Below, piece after piece: positions 50,162 through 60,055 of a stretch of 64,000 nucleotides of DNA. Every line of letters begins with the position of its first letter. Position 1 is the stretch's first letter. The notes below the pieces were generated by a model. That model worked only from the letters and a program-made list of their open reading frames with translations, had not been told where the DNA came from and ran no database searches. Origin of the DNA: Bacteroidota bacterium (GTDB taxonomy: Bacteria; Bacteroidota; Bacteroidia; Flavobacteriales; Weeksellaceae); contig JAEWOR010000041.1 in NCBI GenBank assembly GCA_023399595.1, positions 1 through 64,000 on the forward strand, written 5' to 3'. A program made the translations under genes and the position numbers.

Positions 50162-50992
50162 TTAATTCTCTGAATAATGAACATTGTTCTTTTGGGTAAA
50201 TAAATAATAAAATATACTAAAAATTACAATTCCTACTGTTAAAATCAACCATTCTGATACTTTAAAAGCCTCCGCAAAACTCTCGTTATCTGTATAAAAT
50301 ATCAATATAGAAGAACACAAATTATTAAAAGCGTGTAGCAAAATAGGAAGCAATAAAGTTTTGGTCTTCTCGTACACCAAGCCTAAAACACATCCCAAAA
50401 GAACAGCACCAACAAATTGCCAAGGATTTCCGTGCACCAAACCAAAAACTACCGATGCAATAACAATAGCATACGAAGGCTTCATACCATTATTAATTAG
50501 TCCTTTTTGAATAATTCCTCTAAAAATAATTTCTTCAAAGATGGGTGCCATTATCACGGCCATAATAATCATCACCACAGGATCTTTGGTCAATTGTCCC
50601 ATTAAAACAGTGTACCATTCATATAAATCACCGAAAACAGGACCCGATATTGGAATTTGAGAAGTTACAAATTCACCAATAAACATCATTCCCAACATCA
50701 TAGGAAATACTAATAAATAGGTGTAAAAATTTGTCGATCCAAAATTAAAATTAAGTTTCATTTTGGTGGTTGGACGAACAATCAAAAAATCAAAAAAAGC
50801 AATAGCAGTACAAAAACTTAATGCATTGGCTATAATTAAATAAGCGTCTGAATACTGTAAATTCTTATGAAAAACAAACATTGAAAAAACATTCACTCCA
50901 CCTATTAAAAGTCCAGAAATCAACATTCCTGCAATTAAAACAAGAGCTCCCACCCAATTAAAAATAAACTTTGGATATTTAGATTTCCCCAT
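50162..50992 (-). CDS. CPBP family intramembrane glutamic endopeptidase
   Basis: 276 residues with about eight membrane helices. The active-site motifs of the CPBP/Abi (PF02517) family are present: 'IFEEIIFRGII' (E-E-x-x-x-R), 'SVVFGLVHGNPWQF' (F-x-x-x-H) and 'LLHAFNN' (H-x-x-x-N). Family members process prenylated or membrane-bound peptides, protect against bacteriocins or assist in secretion; the role here is unknown. It is the first gene of a five-gene operon. TATCTTTG lies about 23 bases upstream of the ATG as a likely promoter box. Confidence 0.9.
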   Translation of the reverse strand: MGKSKYPKFIFNWVGALVLIAGMLISGLLIGGVNVFSMFVFHKNLQYSDAYLIIANALSFCTAIAFFDFLIVRPTTKMKLNFNFGSTNFYTYLLVFPMMLGMMFIGEFVTSQIPISGPVFGDLYEWYTVLMGQLTKDPVVMIIMAVIMAPIFEEIIFRGIIQKGLINNGMKPSYAIVIASVVFGLVHGNPWQFVGAVLLGCVLGLVYEKTKTLLLPILLHAFNNLCSSILIFYTDNESFAEAFKVSEWLILTVGIVIFSIFYYLFTQKNNVHYSEN

Positions 50993-51123
50993 AAGTATTT
51001 GTATTATAAAGAAACAAAGATAATTTATTTAAAAGGCTCTCGCAAAAACAATCATCGATTAATAAGGTCTTAGATTTTCTGTTTTCATTTAAAATCACGA
51101 ATTTTGCAATCTCAAATTTTTAT

Positions 51124-52722
51124 ATGTCAGCACAGCTACTTAAAGAGATAAAAAAACGTAAAACCTTCGGGATTATATCTCACCCCGATGCCGGAAAAAC
51201 TACTTTAACAGAAAAGTTACTCCTTTTTGGGGGAGCTATTCAGGAAGCAGGAGCCGTAAAAAGCAACAAAATTAAAAAAGGAGCCACCTCCGATTTCATG
51301 GAAATTGAACGCCAAAGAGGGATTTCTGTGGCAACTTCTGTTTTGGCTTTTGAATATAGAGATCATAAGATCAATATTCTGGATACACCAGGTCACAAAG
51401 ATTTTGCAGAAGATACCTATAGAACTTTAACGGCTGTAGATTCAGTAATTGTTGTAATAGACGTTGCAAAAGGGGTTGAAGAACAAACTGAAAAGTTAGT
51501 TCAGGTTTGTAGAATGAGAAACATCCCAATGTTGGTTTTCATTAATAAACTCGACCGTGAAGGTAAAGATGCTTTCGATTTATTGGATGAAGTGGAGCAA
51601 AAATTAGGTTTAAGCGTAGTTCCTCTTTCGTTACCAATTGGTATGGGAAACGATTTCCAAGGAATTTATAACATTTGGGAAAACAATATTCAGTTATTTT
51701 TAGAAGAGAAGAAGCAAAAAGTTGGTGAAACTATAAAATTTGATAATATTAATGATGCTTCCATTGATGAAGTAATTGGCGAAAAAGCAGCAAAAGTACT
51801 TAGAGATGAACTAGAATTGGTGCAATCTGTGTACCCTGAATTTAATCGTGAAGATTATATGAATGGAAATCAGCAACCTGTTTTCTTTGGTTCTGCATTA
51901 AATAATTTTGGGGTTAGAGAACTTTTAGATGCGTTTATTGATATCGCTCCAATGCCTCAACCCAAAGAAAGTGATTTGAGAATTGTAAAACCTGAAGAAA
52001 AAAACTTTACAGGTTTCGTGTTTAAAATTCATGCCAATATGGACCCTAAACACCGTGACCGTTTGGCTTTCATAAAAATTGTTTCTGGAACTTTTAAAAG
52101 AAATGAAAATTATCTTTTGGTTCGTGAAGGCAAAAAAATGAAATTCTCTTCACCCAATGCATTCTTTGCAGATAAAAAAGAAGTGGTGGAAGAAAGTTTC
52201 CCTGGAGATATTGTTGGTTTACACGATACTGGAAATTTCAGAATTGGAGACACTTTAACCGCTGGAGAAAAATTAAGCTTTAAAGGAATTCCTAGTTTCT
52301 CCCCAGAACATTTCCGATATATTAATAATAACGATCCTTTGAAGGCTAAACAATTGAATAAAGGTATCGATCAGTTAATGGATGAAGGTGTTGCACAGCT
52401 TTTCACCATGGAAATGAACAACAGAAAAATTATTGGAACAGTGGGAGCTTTACAATACGAAGTTATTCAGTACCGTTTGGAGCACGAATATGGTGCAAAA
52501 TGTACGTATGAACCTATTTCCATTCATAAAGCTTGTTGGGTAGAAGCCGATGAAAAATCTGATGAGTTTAAAGAATTTGCAAGATTAAAACAACGTTTCT
52601 TAGCGAGAGATAAATACGATCAACTCGTATTTTTAGCAGATTCTTCTTTTACCATACACATGACGCAAGAAAAATTCCCGAATATAAAACTGCATTTTAT
52701 AAGTGAATTTAGAGAAGGATAA
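51124..52722 (+). CDS. prfC: Peptide chain release factor 3
   Basis: 532 residues. GTPase motifs: G1 'SHPDAGKTTLTEKLLLFGG' in pattern, G3 'DTPGHKDF', G4 'NKLDRE', followed by domain II ('GFVFKIHANMDPKHRDRLAF') and a C-terminal domain. 'GAVKSNKIKKGATSDFMEIE' is the RF3-specific switch I with the conserved Thr. It recycles RF1 and RF2 after termination with GTP hydrolysis. Monocistronic, divergent from the CPBP operon, with its own terminator. Confidence 0.97.
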   Translation: MSAQLLKEIKKRKTFGIISHPDAGKTTLTEKLLLFGGAIQEAGAVKSNKIKKGATSDFMEIERQRGISVATSVLAFEYRDHKINILDTPGHKDFAEDTYRTLTAVDSVIVVIDVAKGVEEQTEKLVQVCRMRNIPMLVFINKLDREGKDAFDLLDEVEQKLGLSVVPLSLPIGMGNDFQGIYNIWENNIQLFLEEKKQKVGETIKFDNINDASIDEVIGEKAAKVLRDELELVQSVYPEFNREDYMNGNQQPVFFGSALNNFGVRELLDAFIDIAPMPQPKESDLRIVKPEEKNFTGFVFKIHANMDPKHRDRLAFIKIVSGTFKRNENYLLVREGKKMKFSSPNAFFADKKEVVEESFPGDIVGLHDTGNFRIGDTLTAGEKLSFKGIPSFSPEHFRYINNNDPLKAKQLNKGIDQLMDEGVAQLFTMEMNNRKIIGTVGALQYEVIQYRLEHEYGAKCTYEPISIHKACWVEADEKSDEFKEFARLKQRFLARDKYDQLVFLADSSFTIHMTQEKFPNIKLHFISEFREG

Positions 52723-52728
52723 AATTTA

Positions 52729-52761
52729 AAAATCTCATCCAAATTGGATGAGATTTTTTTT
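52729..52761 (+). terminator. Hairpin terminator after prfC
   Basis: AATCTCATCCAA/TTGGATGAGATT stem (52731-52742 with 52744-52755), followed by eight T. Confidence 0.9.
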
Positions 52762-52783
52762 ATGGTGAATTCACAAAATTTAT

Positions 52784-53422
52784 TTACAGTTTTAGAATTT
52801 CCTGTCCTCTTACATAATATACACCATTGGGAAATTGCTTTAGACTTTTCAATATAGATTTCGCTAAATCCTCTGTAGATAATGGTTTTATAGATTTTGC
52901 TATTCCTATAGAATTGAAAAAGTTAATCACTTTAACACTCATATTCTCCCCTGCTCTATCTGTATTTTTACGAATTAATAATGGTGGATTAAAAATAATA
53001 GTTCTTTCAAAACCCAATTTTACAACTTCATCTTCCAATTGACCTTTCATTTTCATATAGAAAAATGACGAATTAGCATTAGAAAAACCAGAAGAAACCA
53101 ATACAAAAGTTTTCACATTATTTTCTTTGGCTTTTTGAGCAAACCAATACTGATAATCATAATCTATTTTCCATTGTGCATCCTTACTTCCAGCGTCTTT
53201 TAGAGTGGTTCCCAAACACGAAAAAGCCACATCACCCACAACTAAATCTTTCCATTCATCAGGTTGATTAAAATTAATGACATAACTTTTTATTTTCGGA
53301 TGTTTAAATTCCACCTTTCGCCTTACCAAAACCACAATTTCAGAAACTGAAGCTTCTTTTACTAAAACTTCAATTAAATCTTTTCCCGTTGCTCCTGTTG
53401 CTCCAATTACTACTGCTTTCAT
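52784..53422 (-). CDS. NAD(P)-binding Rossmann-fold protein (HTATIP2-like oxidoreductase)
   Basis: 212 residues. The nucleotide-binding loop is 'AVVIGATGATGKDLIEVLV' in pattern (G-A-T-G-x-x-G). Further features are 'FSCLGTTLKDAGSKDAQWKIDYDY' in pattern, where the 'C-L-G-T-T' and the D-Y-x-Y part are typical of the YbjT/HTATIP2 atypical SDR group, and 'FVLVSSGFSNANSSFFYMKMKGQLE' in pattern with the Y-x-x-x-K pair. The substrate is unknown. Monocistronic; the downstream prfC terminator also faces it. Confidence 0.88.
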   Translation of the reverse strand: MKAVVIGATGATGKDLIEVLVKEASVSEIVVLVRRKVEFKHPKIKSYVINFNQPDEWKDLVVGDVAFSCLGTTLKDAGSKDAQWKIDYDYQYWFAQKAKENNVKTFVLVSSGFSNANSSFFYMKMKGQLEDEVVKLGFERTIIFNPPLLIRKNTDRAGENMSVKVINFFNSIGIAKSIKPLSTEDLAKSILKSLKQFPNGVYYVRGQEILKL

Positions 53423-53629
53423 AAAATTGATTTCTTCAAACTTAAAAAAATTGCTTTATTTCCTTCTCAAAAAGGAATTCTGAAACTTAATTTCTCTTGT
53501 AAAACCTTTGTAAAATAAACACAAATAATTAAAAATCAAATCTTTATAAATTTACACATGTATTACATTTTGTTTACAATTAATTAGACGATTACAGTAC
53601 TAATTTTACTTCAACAAAAAATCAATCTC

Positions 53630-54529
53630 ATGAAAAAATTAGTTCTTATAGCAAGTGTAGTGTTTTTAGTAACTTCTTGTAATAAATCTGATGTAAGTGA
53701 TGAACAAAGTAAATTAGACAGCACCTCAACACTTATTAATGATAAAATAGATGCTGTAAGTGATATAGCAAATTCCGTTTTGGATTCTTCCCAAGTAAGA
53801 ATAAAAGACATACAAGAAATTGGTGAAGATGCTCAAAAAACCATTGAGGAAACTAAAAAAATGGTAGATTCTGTATCTGAAAAATTATCGAACATTAAGC
53901 TAGAATCAAAAATAAAAACGGATTCTGCAAAAAAAGAAATCCCACAAGTGATAGTTAATGTTCCTACTCCAAAAGTAGTAAAAGAAACAAAAATTGTTTA
54001 CAAAGACCATCCAAAAGCAGAATCTCCAAAACCTGTAGAAGCTGACATTGTAAAAAGAGCTGCTGTAAATATTAATGTTGAAAACTTAAATATTGCTAAA
54101 GAATCTTTATTAGATCAAGTGCATAGATACGATGGAAATGTAAAAACTGAAAATATATCTGATAATAATGGTAGGGAAACGGGATATTTTGTCGTAAACC
54201 TTCCTACTTCAAAATTCGATTATTTTATGGATGATATTTCTAGTAAAATTGGAAAAATTGATAGCAAAAACATCGAAACAACAGGAACTAAAAATAATGA
54301 ATCTTCAATAAGTAGAATTGAAATTAATTTATTCGAAAGCAATAAAGCTGCAGGAATGGCTGGAAAACCCAAAGGTTTTGGAGGAAAATTTACAGATGGA
54401 ATTTCTTCTGGCTGGGAAGTTCTCACCACTATATTTTTGTTCTTAATTCCGTTTTGGCCTTTATATTTAATCGCTGGAATTGGCTATTATTTCTACAAAA
54501 AGAAAAACACAAAAGAGGTAAACTCTTAG
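53630..54529 (+). CDS. DUF4349 domain lipoprotein
   Basis: 299 residues. A lipobox ends at C17 ('FLVTSCNKS'). Residues about 25-110 are a Ser/Asp/Lys-rich, partly coiled linker. Residues about 135-245 match DUF4349: 'IVKRAAVNINVENLNIAKESLL' in pattern, 'GNVKTENISDNNGRETGYFVV' in pattern and 'LPTSKFDYFMDDISSKIGKI' in pattern. A membrane helix follows near the end (about 265-287, 'IFLFLIPFWPLYLIAGIGYYF'). The double anchoring (lipid at the N-terminus, helix at the C-terminus) is usual for this family of unknown function. Confidence 0.88.
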   Translation: MKKLVLIASVVFLVTSCNKSDVSDEQSKLDSTSTLINDKIDAVSDIANSVLDSSQVRIKDIQEIGEDAQKTIEETKKMVDSVSEKLSNIKLESKIKTDSAKKEIPQVIVNVPTPKVVKETKIVYKDHPKAESPKPVEADIVKRAAVNINVENLNIAKESLLDQVHRYDGNVKTENISDNNGRETGYFVVNLPTSKFDYFMDDISSKIGKIDSKNIETTGTKNNESSISRIEINLFESNKAAGMAGKPKGFGGKFTDGISSGWEVLTTIFLFLIPFWPLYLIAGIGYYFYKKKNTKEVNS

Positions 54530-54554
54530 ATGATAATTAATTGATATGCAAAGT

Positions 54555-54702
54555 GAAAGAGGCTATCTCAAGCTGTCATTTCGAATGAACATTGAGCTTG
54601 TCGAAATGGAAATGAGAAATCTAAATAAGCTACAAAAAGATTTCTCCTTTCGTCGAAATGACATAATCTGAAAATTTAGATTTTTGAGATGGTCTCTTTT
54701 TT
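54555..54702. repeat. Nested hairpin element and probable terminator
   Basis: Three nested inverted repeats: outer AAAGAGGCTATCTCAA with TTGAGATGGTCTCTTT (54555-54571 with 54684-54699), middle TGTCATTTCG with CGAAATGACA (54574-54583 with 54654-54663), inner GAGAAATCT with AGATTTCTC (54614-54622 with 54638-54646). A T-run follows. It lies between convergent DUF4349 and DUF2891 genes, so it can act as terminator, but the 145-base nested form is more elaborate than a simple one and looks like a dispersed element. Confidence 0.7.
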
Positions 54703-55773
54703 TTAATCTTGATTTTTTAACGCGTATAATGCAAAACTCGCCAACCAATGATCTCCACCATAATTACTTTTAAACATCCACGGAATACCTTTCTCCAAGA
54801 ACATTTCTGAAGTTTTTTCGAAATGAATTTTCATAGGATGATTTTTGGGAAGCACTTTTGCAATTCCTTTCATATTCCAAGCTTTAGAAAATGAAAGCCC
54901 CACCAAATGCACAATCTGATAATCGTTAAAATCGCTAATAATAGGAAGTTGAGAAATATTATCGATACTTTTTTTCTCATAAAATTTATCAAACCAAACC
55001 GCAAATTCATCTTTAGGAAGAATTCTTCGCATTAAATCTGCAATCGACAAACTCGGTGAAAAAAAATCCGAACCATCTGGCTCCAAATAAGCGGGTGCAT
55101 TTTCATCTTTCAAATAAAAAGTTCTGGCTTTATCTGTTAAATTCAATTCAAAAGTTTTATTTTTCGTTGCTCTTGCCCAATCTATTGCAAAAGCCAACGC
55201 AAATGCGGAATTAGGATGCACACCCGTTCTGTTTGGATAGGTATTTTTAGGCAAATAAGTTACCCATAATTTAACAACTTCACCAATAAGCGGTTTTAAA
55301 TTCTCGCGCCAGACTTTTGCTTTAGGATGTTTCCAAGTAAGCAATTCTTCATCTAATTTTAAAAGCCAAGCCCATCCATAAGTTCTTTCAAAATTAGAAG
55401 CCAAATTGTATCTAGTGAAATATTGAGCCTCTTTCAACAAAGCTTCTTTAGAAAAAGATTGCTCAAAAATTGAAGTAATTTGTGCAGCATTTTTAATATT
55501 GGGATTTTCTTTTAAAATTTTCACCAACGCCCAATGCCCATGAACAGAACTATGCCAATCGAAACAACCATAGAAAGAAGGATGTAAATCTTTGGGAGTT
55601 AAAATAGCTTCGCTTGCAGAATTAATAATATGTGCCGTTTTATTGGGATATTCTTGATTGATGCATTTAAGAGGCATTTCCGATAGTTTTAATACCAATT
55701 CAGAGGTTAAAGTTTGCTTTTGTGCAGAAAACAACACAGGTATGATGAATAAGGAAAGAAGATTTTTTTTCAT
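54703..55773 (-). CDS. DUF2891 family protein (exported)
   Basis: 356 residues with a signal peptide (1-17, 'PVLFSAQ'). The family pattern shows 'HPSFYGCFDWHSSVHGHWAL' near the start, 'RTYGWAWLLKLDEEL', 'PNRTGVHPNSAFALAFAIDW' in pattern, and 'PDGSDFFSPSLSIADLMRR' in pattern. It is an all-alpha toroid-like fold; the aspartate and histidines in 'FDWHSSVHGHW' suggest a glycoside hydrolase-like or related enzyme, but no activity has been fixed for the family as far as I know. Monocistronic. Confidence 0.88.
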   Translation of the reverse strand: MKKNLLSLFIIPVLFSAQKQTLTSELVLKLSEMPLKCINQEYPNKTAHIINSASEAILTPKDLHPSFYGCFDWHSSVHGHWALVKILKENPNIKNAAQITSIFEQSFSKEALLKEAQYFTRYNLASNFERTYGWAWLLKLDEELLTWKHPKAKVWRENLKPLIGEVVKLWVTYLPKNTYPNRTGVHPNSAFALAFAIDWARATKNKTFELNLTDKARTFYLKDENAPAYLEPDGSDFFSPSLSIADLMRRILPKDEFAVWFDKFYEKKSIDNISQLPIISDFNDYQIVHLVGLSFSKAWNMKGIAKVLPKNHPMKIHFEKTSEMFLEKGIPWMFKSNYGGDHWLASFALYALKNQD

Positions 55774-55874
55774 TTTTTAAAAATACTAAAGAGAAAATTT
55801 CTGTGGTTATTAGAAAATCATTACAAATACATCCTGTTAAAATTTCTTGTCTAAAATATTTATAGAGTCATTAT

Positions 55875-58595
55875 CTAATCTCTATTTTTTAGCAAAACCC
55901 AACCTTTAAAATGAATTGGTTTACCAGAAATGCTATCCACCCAATTTAACTTATACCAATATGTATCCGTTGGTAAAGGTTTCCCAAGATATTGCCCATT
56001 CCAAACTGCTGCTCCAGATTTAATTTTGAAAATCTCATGTCCATATCTATTCACAATTACACCTGAAAATTGTTTTTGATTAGCAATCGATGTAAAATCT
56101 ATTTTATCATTAAATCCATCACTATTTGGAGTAATAGTATTGGGAATAAAATGAGTAAAAAACTCAATTTCTGTATCGCAACCCATTCTAAAGTTTCTCA
56201 CTTTTATGATGTGATTGGTGTTTCGAGGGACATTTGAAAAAATATTACTGCTATACCATGTTAATCCTCCATCAATTGAGTATTCCAATGGTGTATTCCC
56301 AAAATTAATTGCATCAACAATCAATGTTCCATCCTGATATTTAATTTCTTTAATTTCTGGAAGTTTTATCTCATTTACTAAGATATAAAATGTTTTTGAG
56401 CAACCAGCATTCGTTACAGTTACTGAATAATTTCCTGGAGCATTAACAATAATATTTGGCGTAGTTGCACCATTATTCCATAAATACGAATGGTTGGGTC
56501 CTGCATCTGCATTGAGATTAATACTCTCTCCAGGGCAAAACAAAATATTTTTTGGCAATGAAATGCTAATATCTGGAATAACATTAATAGTGATGGTAGA
56601 TACAACTGAAGAACATCCATTAGCTCCCACGCCAGTTACAGAATATGTAGTTGTGGTATTAGGGCTCACTGTTTGGGTATTTCCTGTTCCAGGCAAATTA
56701 TTCCAATTATAGGTTGCTGCTCCAGTTGCCGTAATTACCACTGAATCACCAGCACATATTGTTGTTTTTGTAGCATTTAAAGTAACAACTGGAGGAGTTT
56801 TATCTACCGTTACAGTAACCGACAACTCTTTAGAACATGCAAGAGCTGTAGAATTAGTAATTTTCAAAGTGTAAGTTCCAGCAGTGCTTACAATAGGTGT
56901 CAAAGAATTGGCACCGCTTAGAATTGTCCCACCATTTGTTGCCGTCCACAAAATATTTGCTCCTGCGCTAAAAGTAGAAGCTGAGGCATTAAGTGTTATT
57001 TGCGAAGTATTACATGTGATTTGTGCAGGTGTTGCAATCGAAATATTTATACTGGAATCGGTTTGCACCGAAATTGATTTGGAATACTGACATCCTCCCG
57101 GAGTAGTAACCGTAACCGTATACACACCTCCTGTAGAAATTGTTATACTTGGAGTATTGGCACCATTGGACCAAGAATAACTGGATACTTGTCCAACTAC
57201 TGAAGCCGTAAGTATTGCATTTACACCTTCGCAAATATCTGTTGGTCCACTAATACTAAGATTTGGATCTTCATCTTTTTGAATCGTGACTGAAGCAGAA
57301 GTTACACATCCAGAATTGGGATTTGTAACGGAATATGTACCCGGTGAAATAACCGTTATACTTTGGGTTGTAGCTCCTGTAGACCAAATATTTCCTGTTG
57401 GCAAACTAGAAGTAAGAACAACAGGTGTTGTACCACATATTGCAGGAGCAGATTGTGTAATTGCTAACATCTGAGCTGAAGCCGAGTTTACTAAAACAGG
57501 ATAATTTTTATCTATTGTAGTTCCATCTCCTAAATTACCAAAACTATTATGCCCAAATGTCCAAATGGTACCATCATTTTTTAAAACAGAATTAAAAGTA
57601 TTCAAATAAGTTCCAAGACTCTCCCAATTGCCAGAAGAAACCACCATTGTTGGTACAATTTTATTGGTACTGGTACCATCTCCTAATTGACTGAAAGAGT
57701 TATCACCCCAAGTCCATAACGATCCATCGGTTTTTAACCCTACACTGTGTTGAATTCCAGGTACAACTTGCTTCCAATTGGTGTCAGTTCCAATTTGTAT
57801 TGGAGCACTTCTATTAATTAGAGTACCATCTCCTAGCTGTCCATACTGATTATTTCCGAAAGCCCAAAGCGTTCCATTATTCTTAATTGCGAAAGAATGA
57901 GATGTGCCCGCTTCAGCTGTTTTCCAGTCAGTTTCAGTCCCTTTTTGCGTGGGAACTCTCTGCGAACCTATACCCCCTCCAATTTGACCAACTACATTAT
58001 TACCCCAACCCCATAGAGTCCCATTAGATTTTATGGCTAAAACAGTTTCTTCTCCTGCGGAAATATGCACCCAGTCGTTATCCAAACCCGCTCTTGTTGG
58101 TGTTGGAATTTTCTGCACATAGCTATTGTTTCCAATTTGTCCAAAATCATTCATTCCCCATGCCCAAACTGAGCCATCAGTTTTTAGTGCAACACTATGG
58201 CTAAAGCCTGCTGCAACCATTTTCCAATTGGTATCGCTTCCAATTTGTTGCGGAGTTGTTCGATCTATATAAGTACCATCCCCCAATTGACCATCACGAT
58301 TCCAGCCCCAAGCCCAAAGCGTTCCATTGTTTTTAATAGCAAGAGCATGATGATACCCCCAACTGATTTCCTTCCAATCTTTGTCGGTTCCTATTTGCAT
58401 AGGAACCCATTGGTTCACCGTATTACCAACTCCTAGCTGACCGATATTATTCCAGCCCCAAGCCCAAAGTGTTCCGTCTTTTTTAATAGCCAAATTTCCA
58501 AAACCACTAGAATCGTGTTTCCACCAACACTGAGCACTGTAGTTTTGAAACAAAAGTAAGAAAAACAAGAAATAAACAAGTAGATTTTTATTCAT
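55875..58595 (-). CDS. RCC1-repeat secreted protein with type B T9SS sorting domain
   Basis: 906 residues. A signal peptide (1-22) is followed by seven RCC1-type blades (about 30-370), each with 'LWAWGWNxxGQLGDGT' and 'W..v..G..hs.alK.dG' elements; this makes a complete seven-bladed beta propeller. Several Ig/PKD-like modules follow (about 380-800), including 'ICAGDSVVITATGAATYNWN', nearly the same as a module of the choice-of-anchor L proteins. The end carries 'ITPNSDGFNDKIDF' and 'GWVLLKNRD', the type B sorting domain. It is an outer-surface or released protein; the propeller probably binds protein or glycan. No neighbour indicates its role. Confidence 0.9.
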   Translation of the reverse strand: MNKNLLVYFLFFLLLFQNYSAQCWWKHDSSGFGNLAIKKDGTLWAWGWNNIGQLGVGNTVNQWVPMQIGTDKDWKEISWGYHHALAIKNNGTLWAWGWNRDGQLGDGTYIDRTTPQQIGSDTNWKMVAAGFSHSVALKTDGSVWAWGMNDFGQIGNNSYVQKIPTPTRAGLDNDWVHISAGEETVLAIKSNGTLWGWGNNVVGQIGGGIGSQRVPTQKGTETDWKTAEAGTSHSFAIKNNGTLWAFGNNQYGQLGDGTLINRSAPIQIGTDTNWKQVVPGIQHSVGLKTDGSLWTWGDNSFSQLGDGTSTNKIVPTMVVSSGNWESLGTYLNTFNSVLKNDGTIWTFGHNSFGNLGDGTTIDKNYPVLVNSASAQMLAITQSAPAICGTTPVVLTSSLPTGNIWSTGATTQSITVISPGTYSVTNPNSGCVTSASVTIQKDEDPNLSISGPTDICEGVNAILTASVVGQVSSYSWSNGANTPSITISTGGVYTVTVTTPGGCQYSKSISVQTDSSINISIATPAQITCNTSQITLNASASTFSAGANILWTATNGGTILSGANSLTPIVSTAGTYTLKITNSTALACSKELSVTVTVDKTPPVVTLNATKTTICAGDSVVITATGAATYNWNNLPGTGNTQTVSPNTTTTYSVTGVGANGCSSVVSTITINVIPDISISLPKNILFCPGESINLNADAGPNHSYLWNNGATTPNIIVNAPGNYSVTVTNAGCSKTFYILVNEIKLPEIKEIKYQDGTLIVDAINFGNTPLEYSIDGGLTWYSSNIFSNVPRNTNHIIKVRNFRMGCDTEIEFFTHFIPNTITPNSDGFNDKIDFTSIANQKQFSGVIVNRYGHEIFKIKSGAAVWNGQYLGKPLPTDTYWYKLNWVDSISGKPIHFKGWVLLKNRD

Positions 58596-58719
58596 ATTAA
58601 TGATTTAGCATTTATTAACAGTAAATCTACAATTTTTTATTAATATTTAATAATTCAATTCATATTAATGATAAAATCTACCATATATCTCATTTTTTTC
58701 GCTTTAAAGTAAAATACAA

Positions 58720-58747
58720 AAACCCTCTCAAAAAATTGAAAGGGTTT
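58720..58747 (-). terminator. Hairpin terminator after acyl-CoA dehydrogenase
   Basis: AAAACCCTCTC/TGAAAGGGTTT imperfect stem with an A-rich loop, A-run on the plus strand to the left. Confidence 0.7.
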
Positions 58748-58768
58748 AAACATTTAAAAACTTAAAGA

Positions 58769-59908
58769 CTATTTTGCAATAGCTCTAGAGATTACAATTT
58801 TCTGAATTTCTGAAGTTCCTTCATAAATCTGAGTAATTTTAGCATCTCTCATTAATCTTTCAACATGGTATTCTTTTACATAACCATAACCTCCATGCAC
58901 CTGAACCGCTTCAATAGTTGTATCCATTGCCGTTTTAGAAGCAAATAATTTAGCCATTGCTCCAGATTCAGAGATATCTTTGCCAGCGTCTTTTTCAGCA
59001 GCAGCTTTAAAGCAAAGCATTCTCGCAGCCGTAATATTAACGTGCATATCTGCTAATTTAAATGCAATTGCTTGGTGGTTGATAATTTCTTTACCGAAAG
59101 CTTTTCTTTCTTTAGCATATTTAAGAGCCAATTCATAAGCTCCAGAAGCAATCCCTAATGCTTGAGAAGCAATACCAATTCTACCACCATTAAGAACAGC
59201 CATTGCAAAGTTGAATCCGAAACCATCTTCACCAATTCTGTTTTCTTTAGGTACCTTAACGTCCGTAAACATTAAAGAATGAGTATCACTCCCTCTAATT
59301 CCTAATTTATCTTCTTTAGGTCCTACTACAAAACCTTCCCATCCTTTTTCTACGATAAAAGCATTGATACCTTTATGTCCTTTTTCTGGATCTGTTTGAG
59401 CAATTACGATATAGTAAGTTGCGTTTCCACCGTTAGTAATCCAGTTTTTAGTACCGTTTAATAAGTAATACTCACCTTTATCTTCAGCAGTTGTTCTTTG
59501 AGAAGTAGCATCAGAGCCTGCTTCAGGCTCAGAAAGACAGAAAGCACCAATTACTTCACCTTTTGCAAGTGGAGTTAGGTACTTTTGTTTTTGTTCTTCA
59601 CTAGCAAATTTCTCTAAACCTGCACATACTAAAGAGTTGTTTACAGACATAACAACAGCAGCAGAAGCATCTATTTTAGAAATCTCTTCCATTGCCAACA
59701 CATAGGAAACGCTGTCTAAACCTGCACCTCCATATTTAGGATCTACCATCATTCCTAGGAAACCTAGCTCACCCATTTTTTTAACTTGTTCAGCTGGGAA
59801 TTTTTGTTGGTTATCTCTTTCAATTACGCCAGGAAGAAGTTCAGTTTGTGCAAAATCTCTTGCAGCCTGCTGAATCATCATCTGCTCTTCTGTTAAATTA
59901 AAGTCCAT
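58769..59908 (-). CDS. Acyl-CoA dehydrogenase
   Basis: 379 residues, the standard size of short/medium-chain enzymes. 'AFCLSEPEAGSDATSQ' (FAD/acyl binding), 'GTKNWITNGGNATYYIVIAQ' in pattern, 'LGIRGSDTHSLMF' and 'YEGTSEIQKIVISRAIAK' in pattern are present; the last contains the catalytic-base glutamate at the usual place near the end. It oxidises acyl-CoA to trans-2-enoyl-CoA with electrons to ETF. The divergent acyl-CoA ligase gene is 147 bases away, a plausible pathway partner for activation of the substrate. Confidence 0.95.
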   Translation of the reverse strand: MDFNLTEEQMMIQQAARDFAQTELLPGVIERDNQQKFPAEQVKKMGELGFLGMMVDPKYGGAGLDSVSYVLAMEEISKIDASAAVVMSVNNSLVCAGLEKFASEEQKQKYLTPLAKGEVIGAFCLSEPEAGSDATSQRTTAEDKGEYYLLNGTKNWITNGGNATYYIVIAQTDPEKGHKGINAFIVEKGWEGFVVGPKEDKLGIRGSDTHSLMFTDVKVPKENRIGEDGFGFNFAMAVLNGGRIGIASQALGIASGAYELALKYAKERKAFGKEIINHQAIAFKLADMHVNITAARMLCFKAAAEKDAGKDISESGAMAKLFASKTAMDTTIEAVQVHGGYGYVKEYHVERLMRDAKITQIYEGTSEIQKIVISRAIAK

Positions 59909-60055
59909 AAATCTTGATAATTAATTGGCCGTAAATTTACAAATTTTACTAGACTTGGTAAAAAATATTTCATCCTTTTTGTTTGCTTCATATATTACTT
60001 TGTAAAATTTCTTATATTTAAAAATTCTTTAAGTATTTTTATATATAATTACACT

